From Phocoena phocoena (Eukaryota; Chordata; Mammalia; Artiodactyla; Phocoenidae), in assembly GCF_963924675.1 (NCBI RefSeq), contig NC_089223.1:4476881-4540880 (forward strand): a stretch of DNA of 64,000 bases, written 5' to 3'. The notes beneath the pieces were generated by a model. The model was given only the letters and a program-made list of their open reading frames with translations. It was not told the origin of the DNA and did not search any database. Position numbers and translations under genes: made by a program. Shown here piece by piece: positions 1-12,426 of the stretch (positions within the stretch are counted from its first letter, which is position 1; the number at the start of each line of letters is the position of its first letter).

Positions 1-312
1 CTTTATTGCTTCCAAGTTTTGGCAATTTCGAGTAAAGCTGCTGTAAACATCCATGTTTAGGTATCTGTGTGGACTTAAATTTTCAAATCCTTATCCTAAG
101 GAGCATAATTACTGGATTGTATGTAAGATTATGTTTAGTTGTGTACAAAATCACCAAACTGTCTTCCAAAGTGGCTGTACCAGTTTGCATTCTCATCGAC
201 AATGGATGAGAGTTCCTGTTGCTCCAAACCCTCACCAGCATTTGGTGTTGTCAGTGTTTTGGACTCACCATTACAATAGGTGTGTAGTTGCGTCGCGTTG
301 TCTTACAGGGAA
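1..312 (-). mobile_element. Old L1 (L1M-type) fragment, ORF2 3' region
   Basis: The plus strand reads as the reverse complement of the L1 ORF2 3' region: a block about an unfilled site (aagctgctgtaaacatcc), then tgtcttccaaagtggctg, then the ctcaccagcatttggtgttg motif. Many substitutions and small indels relative to young L1 copies in this window indicate an old copy. It continues beyond the left edge. Confidence 0.75.
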
Positions 313-1553
313 TTTTTTAAATGAATGAGGGACTATATTTTACAAGAGACATTGGTTCCATAACCTTTCCCCCACTCTCTGCACATACACAATGTGATTT
401 GGCTTAATTTAACATCTCCTTAAACGTTGTTGACTAGTTAAGTGAAAATGATTAAAAACACAATTAATTCAATTGACATGCTTACTGATTAATTTTGGGA
501 ATTACTCTTACTGGAAATAAAAGGAAAGTATTGTGAGTTAAATATTAATTCTCCAAACACTTTGTTCCTTATGATGTAACTTTTTTCAATTATATGCCAC
601 ATGGTCATTGACAACTGCCTACATCTATACAAGCAGTATTAAAAAGGGGTTTGGTTTTCTAGCTTGGCAAATGTGGTATTATAATTTAATAAAGGTGTTC
701 TAGTAACCAGGTCACGTTTCTCTCTTTACCCTGAAAGAACATTAATTAAAATGCTTTTGAGGGATGAGATTAGGCATCCCATGCTCTGTTTTCAATTATA
801 TTCTTCAAAGGTGACACACTTTGGAGCAAGTAGGCAGCTTAGCTCTTACTATCCCCACCCTCTCTCATCACCCTCACAAACAGAATCACATATGATAAAG
901 TAAAGCTGCAGAGAATGCTGGCAGAAAACACAACAAAATAAAACAGAGCACAATACAATGATGATGGCTTTCTAGAATGCTTGGGAACCTTAGTGAAAAA
1001 TGTATATTTATCTTACCTGAAATAAATACAACTTGTAATAAAATAATCACAGTTGCTCAAGTGTGTGTTTTAATGTTTAGTGAATTAACAGTCTTTTAAG
1101 TAATTATCTTTATAGTTAAAACCAAGAAAATACAGTATGCTTCATATGAAAAGGCATACCTCCTATAAAATACGTGAGAAGTAGCTAATGATGTCAAACA
1201 GTTTATGAAATAAGTTTTTCCTAATTAATTATTGTTTGTTTTCTGGCAACCTTTCTACAAATATTTTGTACACAATATGACGGACTTTCATCTTTTCACA
1301 TTTTTGCAATTGCTGTTAAAGTATGAGTGCATGTTGCCTTAAAAATTATACTATACAGTTCTTACAGGTCTCATTGTGGTAGTCTGTGTTTTATAGAGGT
1401 TTTTAATTTTGATTTATATTATCTGGATTTATAATATTTCAAGGAGTAAAGATATATAAAGGATATTCTTGAATTTTTAAAAAATTTGATGAAAGTAATT
1501 TAAAAAAGTAATCAGGTTACGAAAAAGTGTCTATCCCTGAATCAAGTAGAGTC
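313..1553. other. AT-rich sequence, nothing recognised
   Basis: No ORF of note, repeat family, or exon-like segment was recognised between the L1 fragment and the AP3S1 retrocopy. Confidence 0.6.
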
Positions 1554-1566
1554 AAAACTAAGACTC
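1554..1566. repeat. Left target-site duplication of the AP3S1 retrocopy
   Basis: AAAACTAAGACTC here matches AAAATCCTAAGACTC at 2781-2795, directly after the poly(A) tract. The last nine bases (CTAAGACTC) are identical. An A-rich start fits the L1 endonuclease site preference. Confidence 0.75.
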
Positions 1567-2784
1567 GGCACGCGCGTGTGCGGGAGGGGGCGGGTGGGGA
1601 AGGATCGCCAGCGAGATCCCGAGGCTAGGCTTGTGTGCCCGCCCCCGCCCCCGTCCTGGCCCCCAGCTCCCACCGGGTCGGCCCGGCTCAGCCATGATCA
1701 AGGCGATACTCATCTTTAACAACCACGGGAAGCCGCGGCTCTCCAAGTTCTACCAGCCCTACAGTGTAAATACACAACAGCAAATCATCATCATTTGGTA
1801 TCTAAGAGAGATGAAAATGTTTGTAATTTCCTAGAAGGAGGATTATTAATTGGAGGATCTGACAACAAACTGATTTATAGACATTATGCAACATTATATT
1901 TTGTCTTCTGTGTGGATTCTTCAGAAAATGAACTTGACATTTTAGATCTAATTCAAGTATTTGTGGAAACATTAGACAAGTGTTTTGAAAACGTCTGTGA
2001 ACTGGATTTAATTTTCCATGTAGACAAGGTTCACAACATTCTTGCAGAAATGGTGATGGGGGGAATGGTATTGGAGACCAACATGAATGAGATTGTTACA
2101 CAAACTGATGCACAAAATAAACTGGAGAAATCTGAGGCCGGCTTAGCGGGAGCTCCAGCCCGTGCTGTATCAGCTGTAAAGAATACGAATCTTCCTGAGA
2201 TCCCAAGAAATATTAACATTGGTGACATCAGTATAAAAGTGCCAAACCTGCCCTATTTTAAATTAAAAAAATTTAAAAGGCCACTCCCAGGTAAAATCCG
2301 GGGGAAAAGTCATCTAAGTTTACCATGCAGCTGTTTACCAAAAATAGAGGAGGAGAGTCTTCTGCTCTTGGATTTAAGTCAAGGTACTGCATAGAAGTCA
2401 TGTAAAATCAGTATGGAAGTTCATTGTTGCTTTTCTTGCTCAGTGATCTTGAAGAAATTGAGTAGTTACAGTGTGATTTTTTTCTTTATTCTCTAAACTG
2501 CATTCCTATGACCACCTAAGGCATGCCTCTATGTATTGGCTACTACAGTATTTTGAAAAGTGTTTGGGACATTTCTTTAAATTATGTATAACCCAAAATG
2601 TTCGTGTTTTGTATGGATCACAAATACAGCATTCCTTAATTCTTTCTGTTACTTGTCAGAATTGTTATTTAAAGAACGAAGTATGTATTGCATGAAAACA
2701 TTATGACTTTTTCTCTTAGATTAAATAAACTCCAAGGTAACTGGACTTCTAAAGCAAAAAAAACCAAACCAAAACAAAAAAAAA
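1567..2784 (+). pseudogene. AP3S1P: Processed pseudogene (retrocopy) of AP3S1, AP-3 adaptor sigma subunit
   Basis: The parent gene encodes the small sigma subunit of the AP-3 adaptor complex, which sorts cargo from endosomes to lysosome-related organelles. The reading starts at ATG 1694 (MIKAILIFNNHGKPRLSKF, the longin-fold start of sigma-3 adaptins). After PYS..TQQQII a net loss of about ten bases near 1788-1794 shifts the frame. The rest of the protein follows in the second frame from 1795 (SKRDENVCNFLEGGLLIGG to the C-terminal NINIGDISIKVPNLP). The position expected for the stop is TTA (2263-2265), so the frame reads on to 2394. There are no introns. A CpG-rich 5' UTR (1567-1693), an AATAAA signal at 2724-2729, an A-rich tail from 2755 and flanking duplications show L1-mediated retroposition of a near full-length mRNA. 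The frameshift makes it a pseudogene. Assignment to AP3S1 rather than AP3S2 is from recalled sequence. Confidence 0.93.
2724..2729 (+). terminator. Polyadenylation signal inherited by the retrocopy
   Basis: AATAAA lies about 26 bases upstream of the A-rich tail that begins at 2755, the normal spacing for cleavage and polyadenylation of the parent mRNA. It marks the true 3' end of the retroposed transcript. Confidence 0.85.
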
Positions 2785-2795
2785 TCCTAAGACTC
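2781..2795. repeat. Right target-site duplication of the AP3S1 retrocopy
   Basis: Copy of 1554-1566 with a two-base insertion, lying immediately after the oligo(A) tract of the retrocopy. Confidence 0.75.
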
Positions 2796-2984
2796 ATGTA
2801 ACTCCATTAAGAGCAGGACCCTTTGTATTTCTGAACACTAAATAATCTTGTCCAATAATTTTATCACAGTACCCAATGCGTGGTTTTCAATGAAAATTGT
2901 ATCGTTTGCATTGATCTTACAGAAGGTATGCTATTCATATCTGTGAAGCCATAGGCATATAATGATTTTAATCCAATATATACA

Positions 2985-3100
2985 CAGCAATTATTGTGTG
3001 CTGGCACTGTTCTAAGTACTTTACAGACAGCTCGTTTAATCTTTAAAATGATCCTGTGAAGTAAGTACAATTACTATACCATCTCCTTGAAACATAATAA
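2985..3100 (+). mobile_element. MIR SINE fragment
   Basis: Matches the MIR core pattern: gtgtgctggcactgttctaag, actttacagaca..ttaatc, atcctgtgaagtaagtac. Degenerate, as expected for this ancient tRNA-derived SINE. Confidence 0.65.
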
Positions 3101-6100
3101 GCCCAATAACAGGCTTGACATTTGACTTTACATGAAAGATTAAGAAAATTCTGACCCAACAATTGTAAGCGCATCATACTAGTTAACTCACATTTCTCAT
3201 GAGGTACACGGGACTCACAAGTTGCATCTATTTGTCTCTTGAGAAGATAGAGAAGCTTTAATTATTCCTTCTTTTATGTTACTCTACAAATTTGTGTGAA
3301 ATTCTGTCAAGAATTTACAGTTTTCTGAGGACTGCCTGCATACACATATTCATGTATATGAATACACATATTCAATAATAAATCATGTGTCTTTTCTCTG
3401 CTACACTGAGAGAGAGAGAGGTCTTTCGGTTGGTAGGATTTTTAATTTCCCCAACAGTCATTAGGAATGCTGCATAATATTGACAGAAATGACTCTCCAA
3501 GCCTGTCTAAACAACATAACTTCAAAAATATGAATCAAATGGAGATATCAACAGGCAAACGTGATAAACCACAATGATAGAGAAACACAGTAATACTTCT
3601 AGATGGGAAATGTAGATCAAGCAGCCATTAAGCATAGTGCCTTGGTGCGGAGCAAACCCAGAAATATACTTACAGGAATATAGTACGCTTCTATAAGCAT
3701 CAGGTTTAATGCTACATTTATATACTGAAGTGAAAGACTGAGGTTGAGTTCATTTCACTGAAGTGAAAGACTGAGGTTGAGTTACTTTCTTCCTGAAGTT
3801 TATAGTTTGGTGTTAAGTTTCCAGGTTATGAGCATAAGCATATGTCTTTTTCTGGTCACTGAATATCTTATTCAGTCAAGAGTTCATATATGTCTTGTCT
3901 CAGAATATCTCAGTTACTCTTTGTCTTATCACAGAAAAATACAAAAATGTTAGTTAAAAACAGGATTTCTACTTTATATATTTTCTATATAGGCTTTTCA
4001 TTATTTTCCATCAAGCAAACAAAAGAGATAATAGTCACGAATGGGCATCAACCCCCAGCTATGTCTTTATCCTATTAAATTTAACATAAAGAAATATTCT
4101 TTCCAAAGTACATCTAATTCTAAGCAACAGTAAATGTTCAAATACCATTATACACTAAACGTCACAACAGTACCATTTATAGTATTGTTGTTCTTTTGTT
4201 CTATGATAAATACTTTCATACAGGCTCAACGTTGAAGTGGGTTAGTATATGTAACAATTTATAGCTTGGATTTGGGAAGAGATCTTTTGTATGTATTGTA
4301 TGTGTGGGGGGCAATATCACTTTATTGGATTTTTTATCTTGATACAATGATCATGTACAAATAATTTATTTGAATAAGTGTAACCTGTAAAAAACCATGT
4401 CCCTGGGGTAGTCACTATGTGTTGTCATTATTTCTTTTAAGAACAGCTGACCTTCAGGAGACATTGTCCAATGAGAATCCTTTGATATTTCACATTTCAG
4501 TTGGTCATAGCATGGATGCTAGCGCTAACTGCCTCATCATTGACCCCAAACCAACCAAATAAACACAAACGATTCTACTAATTTGTGTTTCTCTGTATAA
4601 AAGGATCACCCAATGCTCTCAAGAGTCCTGGTAGCAGCAGTTAAATAGTTCAGTCATCGACAGAAGACTTCTTCAACTGGACTGCCATTCTCTACTATAT
4701 AATGATTCTATGGAATATTTCCAAAGTGGACCCCTATTTTTGTCTGAAATTGCAATAACATAAAATACTATATATTAAGAACATTTGGTCATATATTGCC
4801 TACATGCAATATCTATTGTTTTGTTTTCTGGAAGACTATAAATGTTATCTGTTCAATTCCTCAGTGGTACATATTCATAGAAATATGATACTATTTGACA
4901 TTTTATTTTAATTTACAAATAGTCACACACAATAAGTAACAAACATTTATTTAAGCCTACACTTTCTTATGGGTATGCATCATGTTTAACAATAGCTCAT
5001 CATGACCTTGACCAAAGATTTATAAGAGATAGCAAAGGCAGAGGACAAATGATATAAGGGATGTGAATAGGAGGACATGGGGTAATTAATACTGGAAAGT
5101 TTCTACATTAAGTATACACTGTGTGTGTCTTCTGTAGAAATTAGGCTTATGAGACAGTGAGTAAATAAATATAGGGGAAATGATAAATTAATCTTTTTTT
5201 AAAAATAGAACAATTTCATTCTTTCATTATAGTTCTTTGGAGATATTTTCAACAAAACATAATAAATATTCCACATATTGGAGAAAACAAACATTTCCTG
5301 ATGTTAATAATAGAAAAAAATTTGAAAACAAGTTTTTCACCAACAAAAACTGAAAAACAGTCATATTTCTGACAGAAAATCAGTCAGATTTGATTCATGG
5401 GCAGTTGATGACTTCCTAGTTAGGTCAACGGCAAACATTTTCCATAAATTTATAGCTTAATTTTGTTCATTAAGGTGAAAATTATATTGAGAGTACATGA
5501 TATGATAAAAGCATTTTATCCAAAATATGGTAGTGGCAAAGGTGTATTGAAATTAATAATAGTTCCCAATGCTTTTGAACATGTATAATAAATAAGGTAC
5601 CACTAGTAACAACCATAATTAATAGCCATTTAATCAGTCTTGATAAAATATATTTTGAAAGTCTCCCAGAAATTGAGAAAATGAATAGTCCTAGAGACTG
5701 AATAACAGGTACTTTGGTAAGCTGAGTGTTTTCCCCAGCCCTCTAAATTATTGGCTTTCAAAAAGAAAAAAAAATGGAGAACTGATGCAGAACCTAATCA
5801 AACTGTCAGCTAATTACCAATTTAAAAATAATTTATAACACTGGATCACTGTGTGATTTTTAGCCCATAAACTGGAAGGAGTTCAAATAATCAATTGACC
5901 TGTTATGTCAGACAGAGTCCAGTCAAAAAGCAAAACCAAACTAGATATTTCAAACAGGAGACAATATAGGGAACTGATTTCCATGTTGTTAAAGCATTAG
6001 GTGAAAAATAAAAAACAAAAATATCTTGAAGTAACTCGGAGACAACTGCAGGAAGTAGCTACACCCTCAAGAGTTGGGGGAATTAGCTTTTAAATGAGAT

Positions 6101-6439
6101 GAATTTGAGGTAATTATGAGATGCTGGCAGAGGCCTCAGTGAGGGAAAAGAAAACATAGTCAGTTAAGAAGCTCTGTAGTCTAAGAAGAAAGGAACGGTT
6201 TGATGAATTGGCTTTGTGTCATTGGTGAATGCATGGAAGCTGAAGTCTGACTGTTAAGGGAGGGCATGTGTAAATGTGAAGTAAAGATGTTCCTGGTCAA
6301 AACATGACAGTGTGCATTTTTAAGGAGTATTAAGACACTGCTGACTTAAAAAGAGACCACAAAAACGTCTAGTTTGGTGGAAGAAGGAATGAAGATAGAT
6401 TTATCACACATCTTTATATGCTAAGGCCCACTCCTTGAA
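3101..6439. other. AT-rich sequence, no gene recognised
   Basis: No exon or confident repeat was found apart from a 33-bp direct duplication at 3724-3783. Short ORFs here have no recognisable protein character. Confidence 0.5.
3724..3783. repeat. Two-copy tandem duplication, 33-bp period
   Basis: The 27 bases at 3724-3750 (actgaagtgaaagactgagg...) recur exactly at 3757-3783, six bases after the first copy ends. Identity of the copies suggests a fairly recent local duplication. Confidence 0.9.
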
Positions 6440-7130
6440 AAGGGAAAAATATCAGCTAACTGTAATTGAACGTGGGGGTCTGGCTGCTCACTGCTCAAAA
6501 GCAATTAAAAAGGCAAGGTTGGTGAAAAGGAAAGTGTGCTTTATTTTGGAGGCAAGCAATGCAGTGGGGAGGACTCCTGTCCAAAGGCCAACTCACCCCC
6601 ACTGACAAGCAGTGGGTGAGAGATTTTATAGATGGAGGGAGGGGGCTACATGCGGAAACAGCACAGTCAGCTCTGACGGTCATCTTGAAATTGGTCCTGC
6701 AGCAGTCTGACCAGTGTCATCTTGTCATCTTGATGGTTTTAAGTACAGTTTAGTCTTTAGTTCCAGGGTCGGTTTGTTACCATTTCTTTGAGGCCAGTTC
6801 TTGGCATTGTGGCAGCTTATGTCATGGCTACAGGCTGGTCATCATGTAGTTAAATTCTTTTACCTGGCGGGCGTTCCAGTATCTACAACACAGCTCACAG
6901 GATATGGCTCAGAATATTATCTGTAGCCCTTGAGGAGGAACTAAAAGTCCTTGACTTTGCTTAACGACTGAACTGTTATTATTATTTGGTCTCGTTTGAC
7001 GGTTTTCCTTTGTTCTGCTTTTTCTCACTTCTCTTATTAAACTTATTCTTTGGCTAAAAGATTTCTACAGACAAAAGGCAGGCTGAGGACGTGGGGGACA
7101 AGGACCACAGGGTCCTGCTCCATTTCATAA
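6440..7130 (-). mobile_element. Probable endogenous-retrovirus-derived block (LTR/internal), old
   Basis: This GC-richer block in AT-rich surroundings has the texture of a reverse-oriented retroviral LTR: aaaagtgtgctttattttgg (an inverted polyadenylation region), ggaggactcctgtccaaagg, and gcagtgggtgagagattttat. No retroviral protein frame is visible, and I cannot name the family. It could equally be another kind of interspersed repeat. Confidence 0.4.
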
Positions 7131-8969
7131 CTGCTGCAAATTAGATAGAAGAATATGAGGACAAGGGATGTTGCCTTTCTCTGAAATGCAAAAGTTTTCT
7201 GTGAAATCCAGCTGACATCTTGATTTTTACCATATGCATGGATGTGTGTGTGTGTGTGTAAATAAAACAAAATCTGTGGTTATATTAATATGAATAAGAA
7301 CAGTGGTGTAGAGATATATTCCTTTGATATAGTATTGACTTATGTTCACAAAAAGGCTATGGGTTGTTTTATCAAAGTCTAAGATAATGTTATGTAACGA
7401 AAAGTTGCTTTTTCATCAAATTGACTTTCTTAAGTTAATTTTGTTACAACCTAAAGGCATATGAGTTTTGAATATGTTTACATAAAAAAATTCATTAAAA
7501 TGTGTGAAATTTCTAAAGTCAATAGAGAGATGTAAAATTCCCAATTTTCACCCTATGAATAAATAGCAGAAGAGAATGACTTAAGTATTTGCCCTTTCCA
7601 TGAATTTTTTCAGATGAAAATGAATAACAAACTCCTTGTTTTTAAAGTCATTCATTTTCACAAGTGAGTTGTGGAATTACTTAATAAACACATTTTAAAA
7701 CGATGTCTGGCTGTCTAGTTTCTGAGGAAAGAAGAAAACCAAGGTTTTCCTTTACATACACTCCAAAATTCATATTTATTTAATTTCTTGGTTGAGTTAC
7801 CTGTTATGAGCAATGGATGTAAAAAACATCCTCTCTTTGAAGATAACATACATTAATGTTCATATGCCTATATTTGTATGTTTGTGTATATAATACAAAA
7901 TATAAAATGGTTTTGTGTTTTATAATATAAAAATATAAAATGGTTTAGTGATATTGTATTCTCTCCAATTAAATTTATTTCTTCTTGGCTTCATAATTAA
8001 AATAATGACCATAGCTTATGTAATTTGTGTCTAAAGATTTTCACTTGTGATCTGAATGTCATTTAGGCCATATACTGATTTCTAGTATAGTTTGGTAAAT
8101 AAGTTTGGAATAGACAAAGACATTATTAGGTGTTTCCAATGGAAAGTTACTCATTATTTATAGCATGACTTTCTGGGTTATATGACTTTAGCCTTTCATT
8201 GCCTTTGAAATATTTTACTACCTAGTAAATTGCAGATAACTGATACCAATGGAAAATAATTCTTGCCTATGGACTTGCAAATGAATTTTGTCTGGAAAAG
8301 ATTCAATTGATTTCTATTCCCTTTTAGGTGGAAAAGGCCAGGTTTATGTCTATTTGTAATTTCATTTCCACAATTGTTTACAGCATATAAATGTATGGCT
8401 CTTTGACTTCTTTGAACCAATTATAAATCTGCCTAGTTCCCTCTTAAATAATGAGTTAATTAAATATTTAACATGTTAAATTTATATTTGTAAGAAATTC
8501 ATGATTTTACTGTGAAAAAGTATCCTTTAACATTCTAGATATCTGATTCATTTTTCTTAGAAGAAAAAAAGGATTAATACAAGCTCAAAGTCCCTGTGAT
8601 TGTTTAAGATATAAGTGAATACATCAGTGACTATATATACGCAAATTTAAATATACTTCCTGCAATATAAACAAAGAATGTAACAAGAAAAGATATTGTA
8701 AATAGAAAACTTATAGAACACCTTTCAGTTTTAATTTTTCGATTCTTTATTACTACACAAAATAAGCTTTAAAAAAATAGAACTCACTAACTGAATTAAC
8801 TCGACCTTTCTAAAGTAAACCTCCTATACTTATTCTACCAGTTTACTCTAAATAAATAGTTCTTTTATTGTTTTTAATCATTAAAACATCCTTTTAAGGA
8901 GAAAATAATATAATTTTTTATTTTGGTATACTGAAATACTGCAAAAATATCATGATCTATTATTTCCTA
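7131..8969. other. AT-rich sequence, nothing recognised
   Basis: It contains only a short (TG)n run near 7240-7258 and low-complexity AT tracts. No coding frame is supported. Confidence 0.55.
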
Positions 8970-8979
8970 AAGACAGGAA

Positions 8980-9197
8980 TTTTTTTTTTTTTTTTTTTTT
9001 TTTTTCCGGTACGCGGGCCTCTCACTGTTGTGGCCTCTCCCGTTGTGGAGCACAGGCTCCGGACGCGCAGGCTCAGCGGCCATGGCTCACGGGCCCAGTC
9101 GCTCCACTGCATGTGGGATCTTCCCGGACCGGGGCACGAACCCATGTCCCATGCATCGGCAGGCGGACTCTCAACCACTGCGCCACCAGGGAAGCCC
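8980..9197 (-). mobile_element. CHR-2-like cetacean SINE, full length
   Basis: tRNA-derived SINE in reverse orientation. The T-run 8980-9005 is the complement of its poly(A) tail, and the right end gcgccaccagggaagccc is the complement of its 5' start GGGCTTCCCTGGTGGCGC (A-box side). gggcacgaaccc near 9135 is the complement of the B box. A 10-bp duplication, aagacaggaa, flanks it at 8970-8979 and 9198-9207. An ORF of 99 codons crossing it is a by-product of the SINE. Confidence 0.93.
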
Positions 9198-9207
9198 AAG
9201 ACAGGAA

Positions 9208-10129
9208 ATTTTGATTGGTTAGATTCAAAAGAATTTCCAGTGCACTTCTAACAAGGTCCTTTAGACTTTACTGAACCTTCTAGTGAATTAAGAAAAGCAC
9301 TCAGCTAGGTGGACAAAACTCTGGATACCAAACTTAGCAAGCAAATACTGCCTTTGTGGAAAGAGGAAAAAGCTGGTGAATACAACACTTCATAGACAGA
9401 AGAAAGCTCTTCTTGGTGAATATATCCCACCTAGGGTGCCTGGCTTGAAAAGTGAGATGTAGTTTTAATTTCAGCCTCACTCATTGCCTTGGCCCAGTGC
9501 CTTTATGCCCTGGACAGCTGATGGCAACCTTGCCTCTATTGTTTTGTACTGGGCATCATTTTTGTATTTCACTTTGAGTAAGTTAAGCATTCTGTTATAA
9601 ATTCTAACAAAGCCCTCTTTCATGAACAAGCCTCTATTTTTTTACACCATTATATGCATTACATTATTATAGTGTTTCATATATCATGTAAAGAGATCAG
9701 CCAGTAATATTTAAAATAATGATAAAAGTACCATGAAAATACTACTATTAATAGATATCTTCTTAGAGAAAAAAATATCTGATAGACAAGAAAACAAAAG
9801 ACATAGTTAAAAGCAAATGGTATAATTATTTAGTCAATAACAATTCTACTTAAGAGCAGGCTCTTTTCATATTTTTCATTTTTCTCATTCATAGTATACA
9901 TTTTATACCAACTTTCTGGAGCTACTACCCCTGATACCACTGACTGATTCCTGTTCTTACCGGGCCTTGGCGCCCCAAAGAACAGACAGGATTTGGGCTG
10001 ATACCCAATACTTGATTCAGGACCAGGTCTCTAGCACAGTTCTATCTTTTTGGAATTCAGCGAGGTTGAGAGACTAAATAAAAAGTTATGCGAGGTATGA
10101 CCTGAATTTCTATCTTATGTTGATGAACT
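9208..10129. other. No gene or repeat recognised
   Basis: Unremarkable AT-rich DNA. The segment near 9930-10010 is locally richer in GC but shows no exon features I can support. Confidence 0.5.
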
Positions 10130-10143
10130 TTCAATTCATCCTT

Positions 10144-12412
10144 TTATTTTTTACATCTTTATTGGAGTATAATTGCTTTACAATGTTGTGTTAGTTGCTG
10201 CTGTATACAAAGTGAATCAGCTATATGTATACATATATCCCCATATGACCTCCCTCTTGTGTCTCCCTCCCACCCTCCCTATCCTACCACTCTAGGGGGT
10301 TACAAAGCACCAAGCTGTGCTATGTCTCTGTGCTATGCAGCTGCTTCCCACTAACTATTTTACATTTGCTAGTGTACATATGTCAATGCTATTCTCTCAC
10401 TTCATCTTAGCTTACCCTCCCCTCCCCGTGTCCTCAAGTCATTCTCTATGTTTCTGTCTTTATTCCTGTCCTGCCCTTAGGTGTATTAGAACCATATTTT
10501 TTTAGATTCCATATATATGTGTTAGCATATAGCATTTGATTTTTCTTTCTGACTTACTTCATTCTGTATGACAGACTCTAGGTCCATCCACCTCACTACA
10601 AATAGTTCAATTTCATTTCTTTTTATGGCTGAGTAATATTCCATTGTATATATGTGCCACATCTTCTTTATCCATTCATCTGTCAATGGACACTTATGTC
10701 GCTTCCATGTCCTGGCTATTGTAAATAGCGCTGAAATGAAAAGTGTGGTACATGTCACTTTTTGAATTATGGTTTTCTCAGGGTATATGCCCAGTAGTGG
10801 GATTGCTGGGTCATATGGTATTTCTATTTTTAGTTTTTTAAGGAACCCCCATACTGTTCTCCATAGTGGCTGTATCAATTTACATTCCCACCAACAGTGC
10901 AACAGGGTTCCCTTTTCTCCACTATGTCTTGATTACTGTAGCTTTGTAGTATAGTCTGAAGTCTGGAAGCCTGATTCCTCCAGCTCCATTTTTCTTTCTC
11001 ACGATTGCTTTGGCTCTTCGGGGTCTTTTGTGTTTCCATACAAATTATGAAATTTTTTGTTCTAGTTCTGTGAAAAATTCCATTGGTAGTTTGATAAGGA
11101 TTGCATTGAATCTGTGGATTGCTTTGGGTAGTATAGTCATTTTCACAATGTTGATTCTTCCAAACCAAGAACATGGTATATCTGTTCATATGTTTGTATC
11201 AGCTTTGATTTCTTTCATCAGTGTCTTATAGTTTTCTGCATACAGGTCTTTTGTCTCCTTAGGTAGGTTTATTCCTAGGTATTTTATTCTTTTTGTTGCA
11301 ATGGTAAATGGGAGTGTTTCCTTATTTTCTCCTTCATATTTTTCATCGTTTGTGTGTAGGAATATGAGACATTTCTGTGCATTAGTATTGTATCCTGCTA
11401 CTTTACCAAATTCATTGATTAGCTCTAGTAGTTTTCTGGTAGCATGTTTAGGATTCTCTAGGTATAGTATCATGTCACCTGCAAACAGTGACAGTTTTAC
11501 TTCTTCTTTTCTGATTTGGATTCTGTTAATTTATTTTTCTTCTCTGATTGCCATGGCTATAACCTCCAAAACTATGTTGAATAATAGTGGTGAGAGTGGG
11601 CACCCTTGTCTCATTCGTGATCTTAGAGGAAATGGTTTCATTTTTTTCACCATTGAGAATGATGTTGGCTGTGGGTTTGTCATATATGGCCTTTATTATG
11701 TTGAGGTAGGTTCCCTCTGTGCCCACTTTCTGGAGAGTTTTTATCATAAATGGGTGTTGAAGTTTGTCAAAAGCTTTTTCTGCATCTATTGAGATTATCA
11801 TATGGTTTTTAACCTTCAGTTTGTTAATATGGTGTGTCACATTGATTGATTCGCGTTTACTGAAGAATCCTTGCATTCCTGATCATGGTGTATGATCCGT
11901 TTAATGTGCTGCTGGATTCTGTTTCCCAGTATTCTGTTGAGGATTTTTGTATCTATGTTCATCAGTGATATTGGTCTGTAGTTTTCTTTCTTTGTGACAT
12001 CCTTGTCTGGTTTTGGTATCCATGTGATGGTGGCCCCGTAGAATGAGTTTGGGAGTGTTCCTCCCCCTGCTATATTTTGCAAGAGTTTGAGAAGGATAGG
12101 TGTTATCTCTTCTCTAATGTTTGATAGAATTTACCTGTGAAGTCATCTGGTCCTTGGTTTTGTTTGTTGGAAGATTTTTAATCACAGTTTCAATTTCAGT
12201 GCTTGTGATTGGTCTGTTCATATTTTCTCTTTCTTCCTGGTTCAGTCTTGGAAGGTTGTACTTTTCTAAAAATGTGTCATTTTCTTACAGGTTGTCCATT
12301 TTATTGCTATATAGTTGCTTGTAGTAGTCTCTCATGATCCTTTGTATTTCTGCAGCATCAGTTATTACTTCTCCTTTTTCATTTCTTATTCTGTTGATTT
12401 GAGTCTTCTCCC
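10144..12412 (-). mobile_element. 5'-truncated L1 with internal deletion
   Basis: The plus strand is the reverse complement of a cetartiodactyl L1 3' end. 10144-10521 is 3' UTR (tttacatctttattggagta) and the ORF2 stop lies near 10522. Upstream lie ORF2 C-terminal and reverse-transcriptase segments, broken by frameshifts; for example [13 protein letters not shown] in the reverse frame around 11790. At 10919-10925 the sequence jumps from the CCHC-proximal C-terminal part to a more 5' ORF2 segment, skipping several hundred bases. The 14-bp flanks 10130-10143 (ttcaattcatcctt) and 12413-12426 (ttcaaataatcctt) agree at 12 positions and are the likely duplication. Confidence 0.93.
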
Positions 12413-12426
12413 TTCAAATAATCCTT

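Noticed and set aside
1795..2394. 199-codon frame as a functional AP3S1-like protein
   Set aside because: It begins with TTG after a frameshift, lacks the N-terminal longin strands, and reads through the parental stop. The locus has all the hallmarks of a processed copy.
8952..9251. ORFs of 64-99 codons at 8952-9251 (also 17186-17513 and 44504-44827)
   Set aside because: All lie across CHR-2 SINEs. The frames are a property of the GC-rich SINE body, and the same peptides recur at all three places.
11301..11792. 163-codon plus-strand ORF
   Set aside because: It is the antisense frame of L1 ORF2 sequence within the minus-strand element at 10144-12412.
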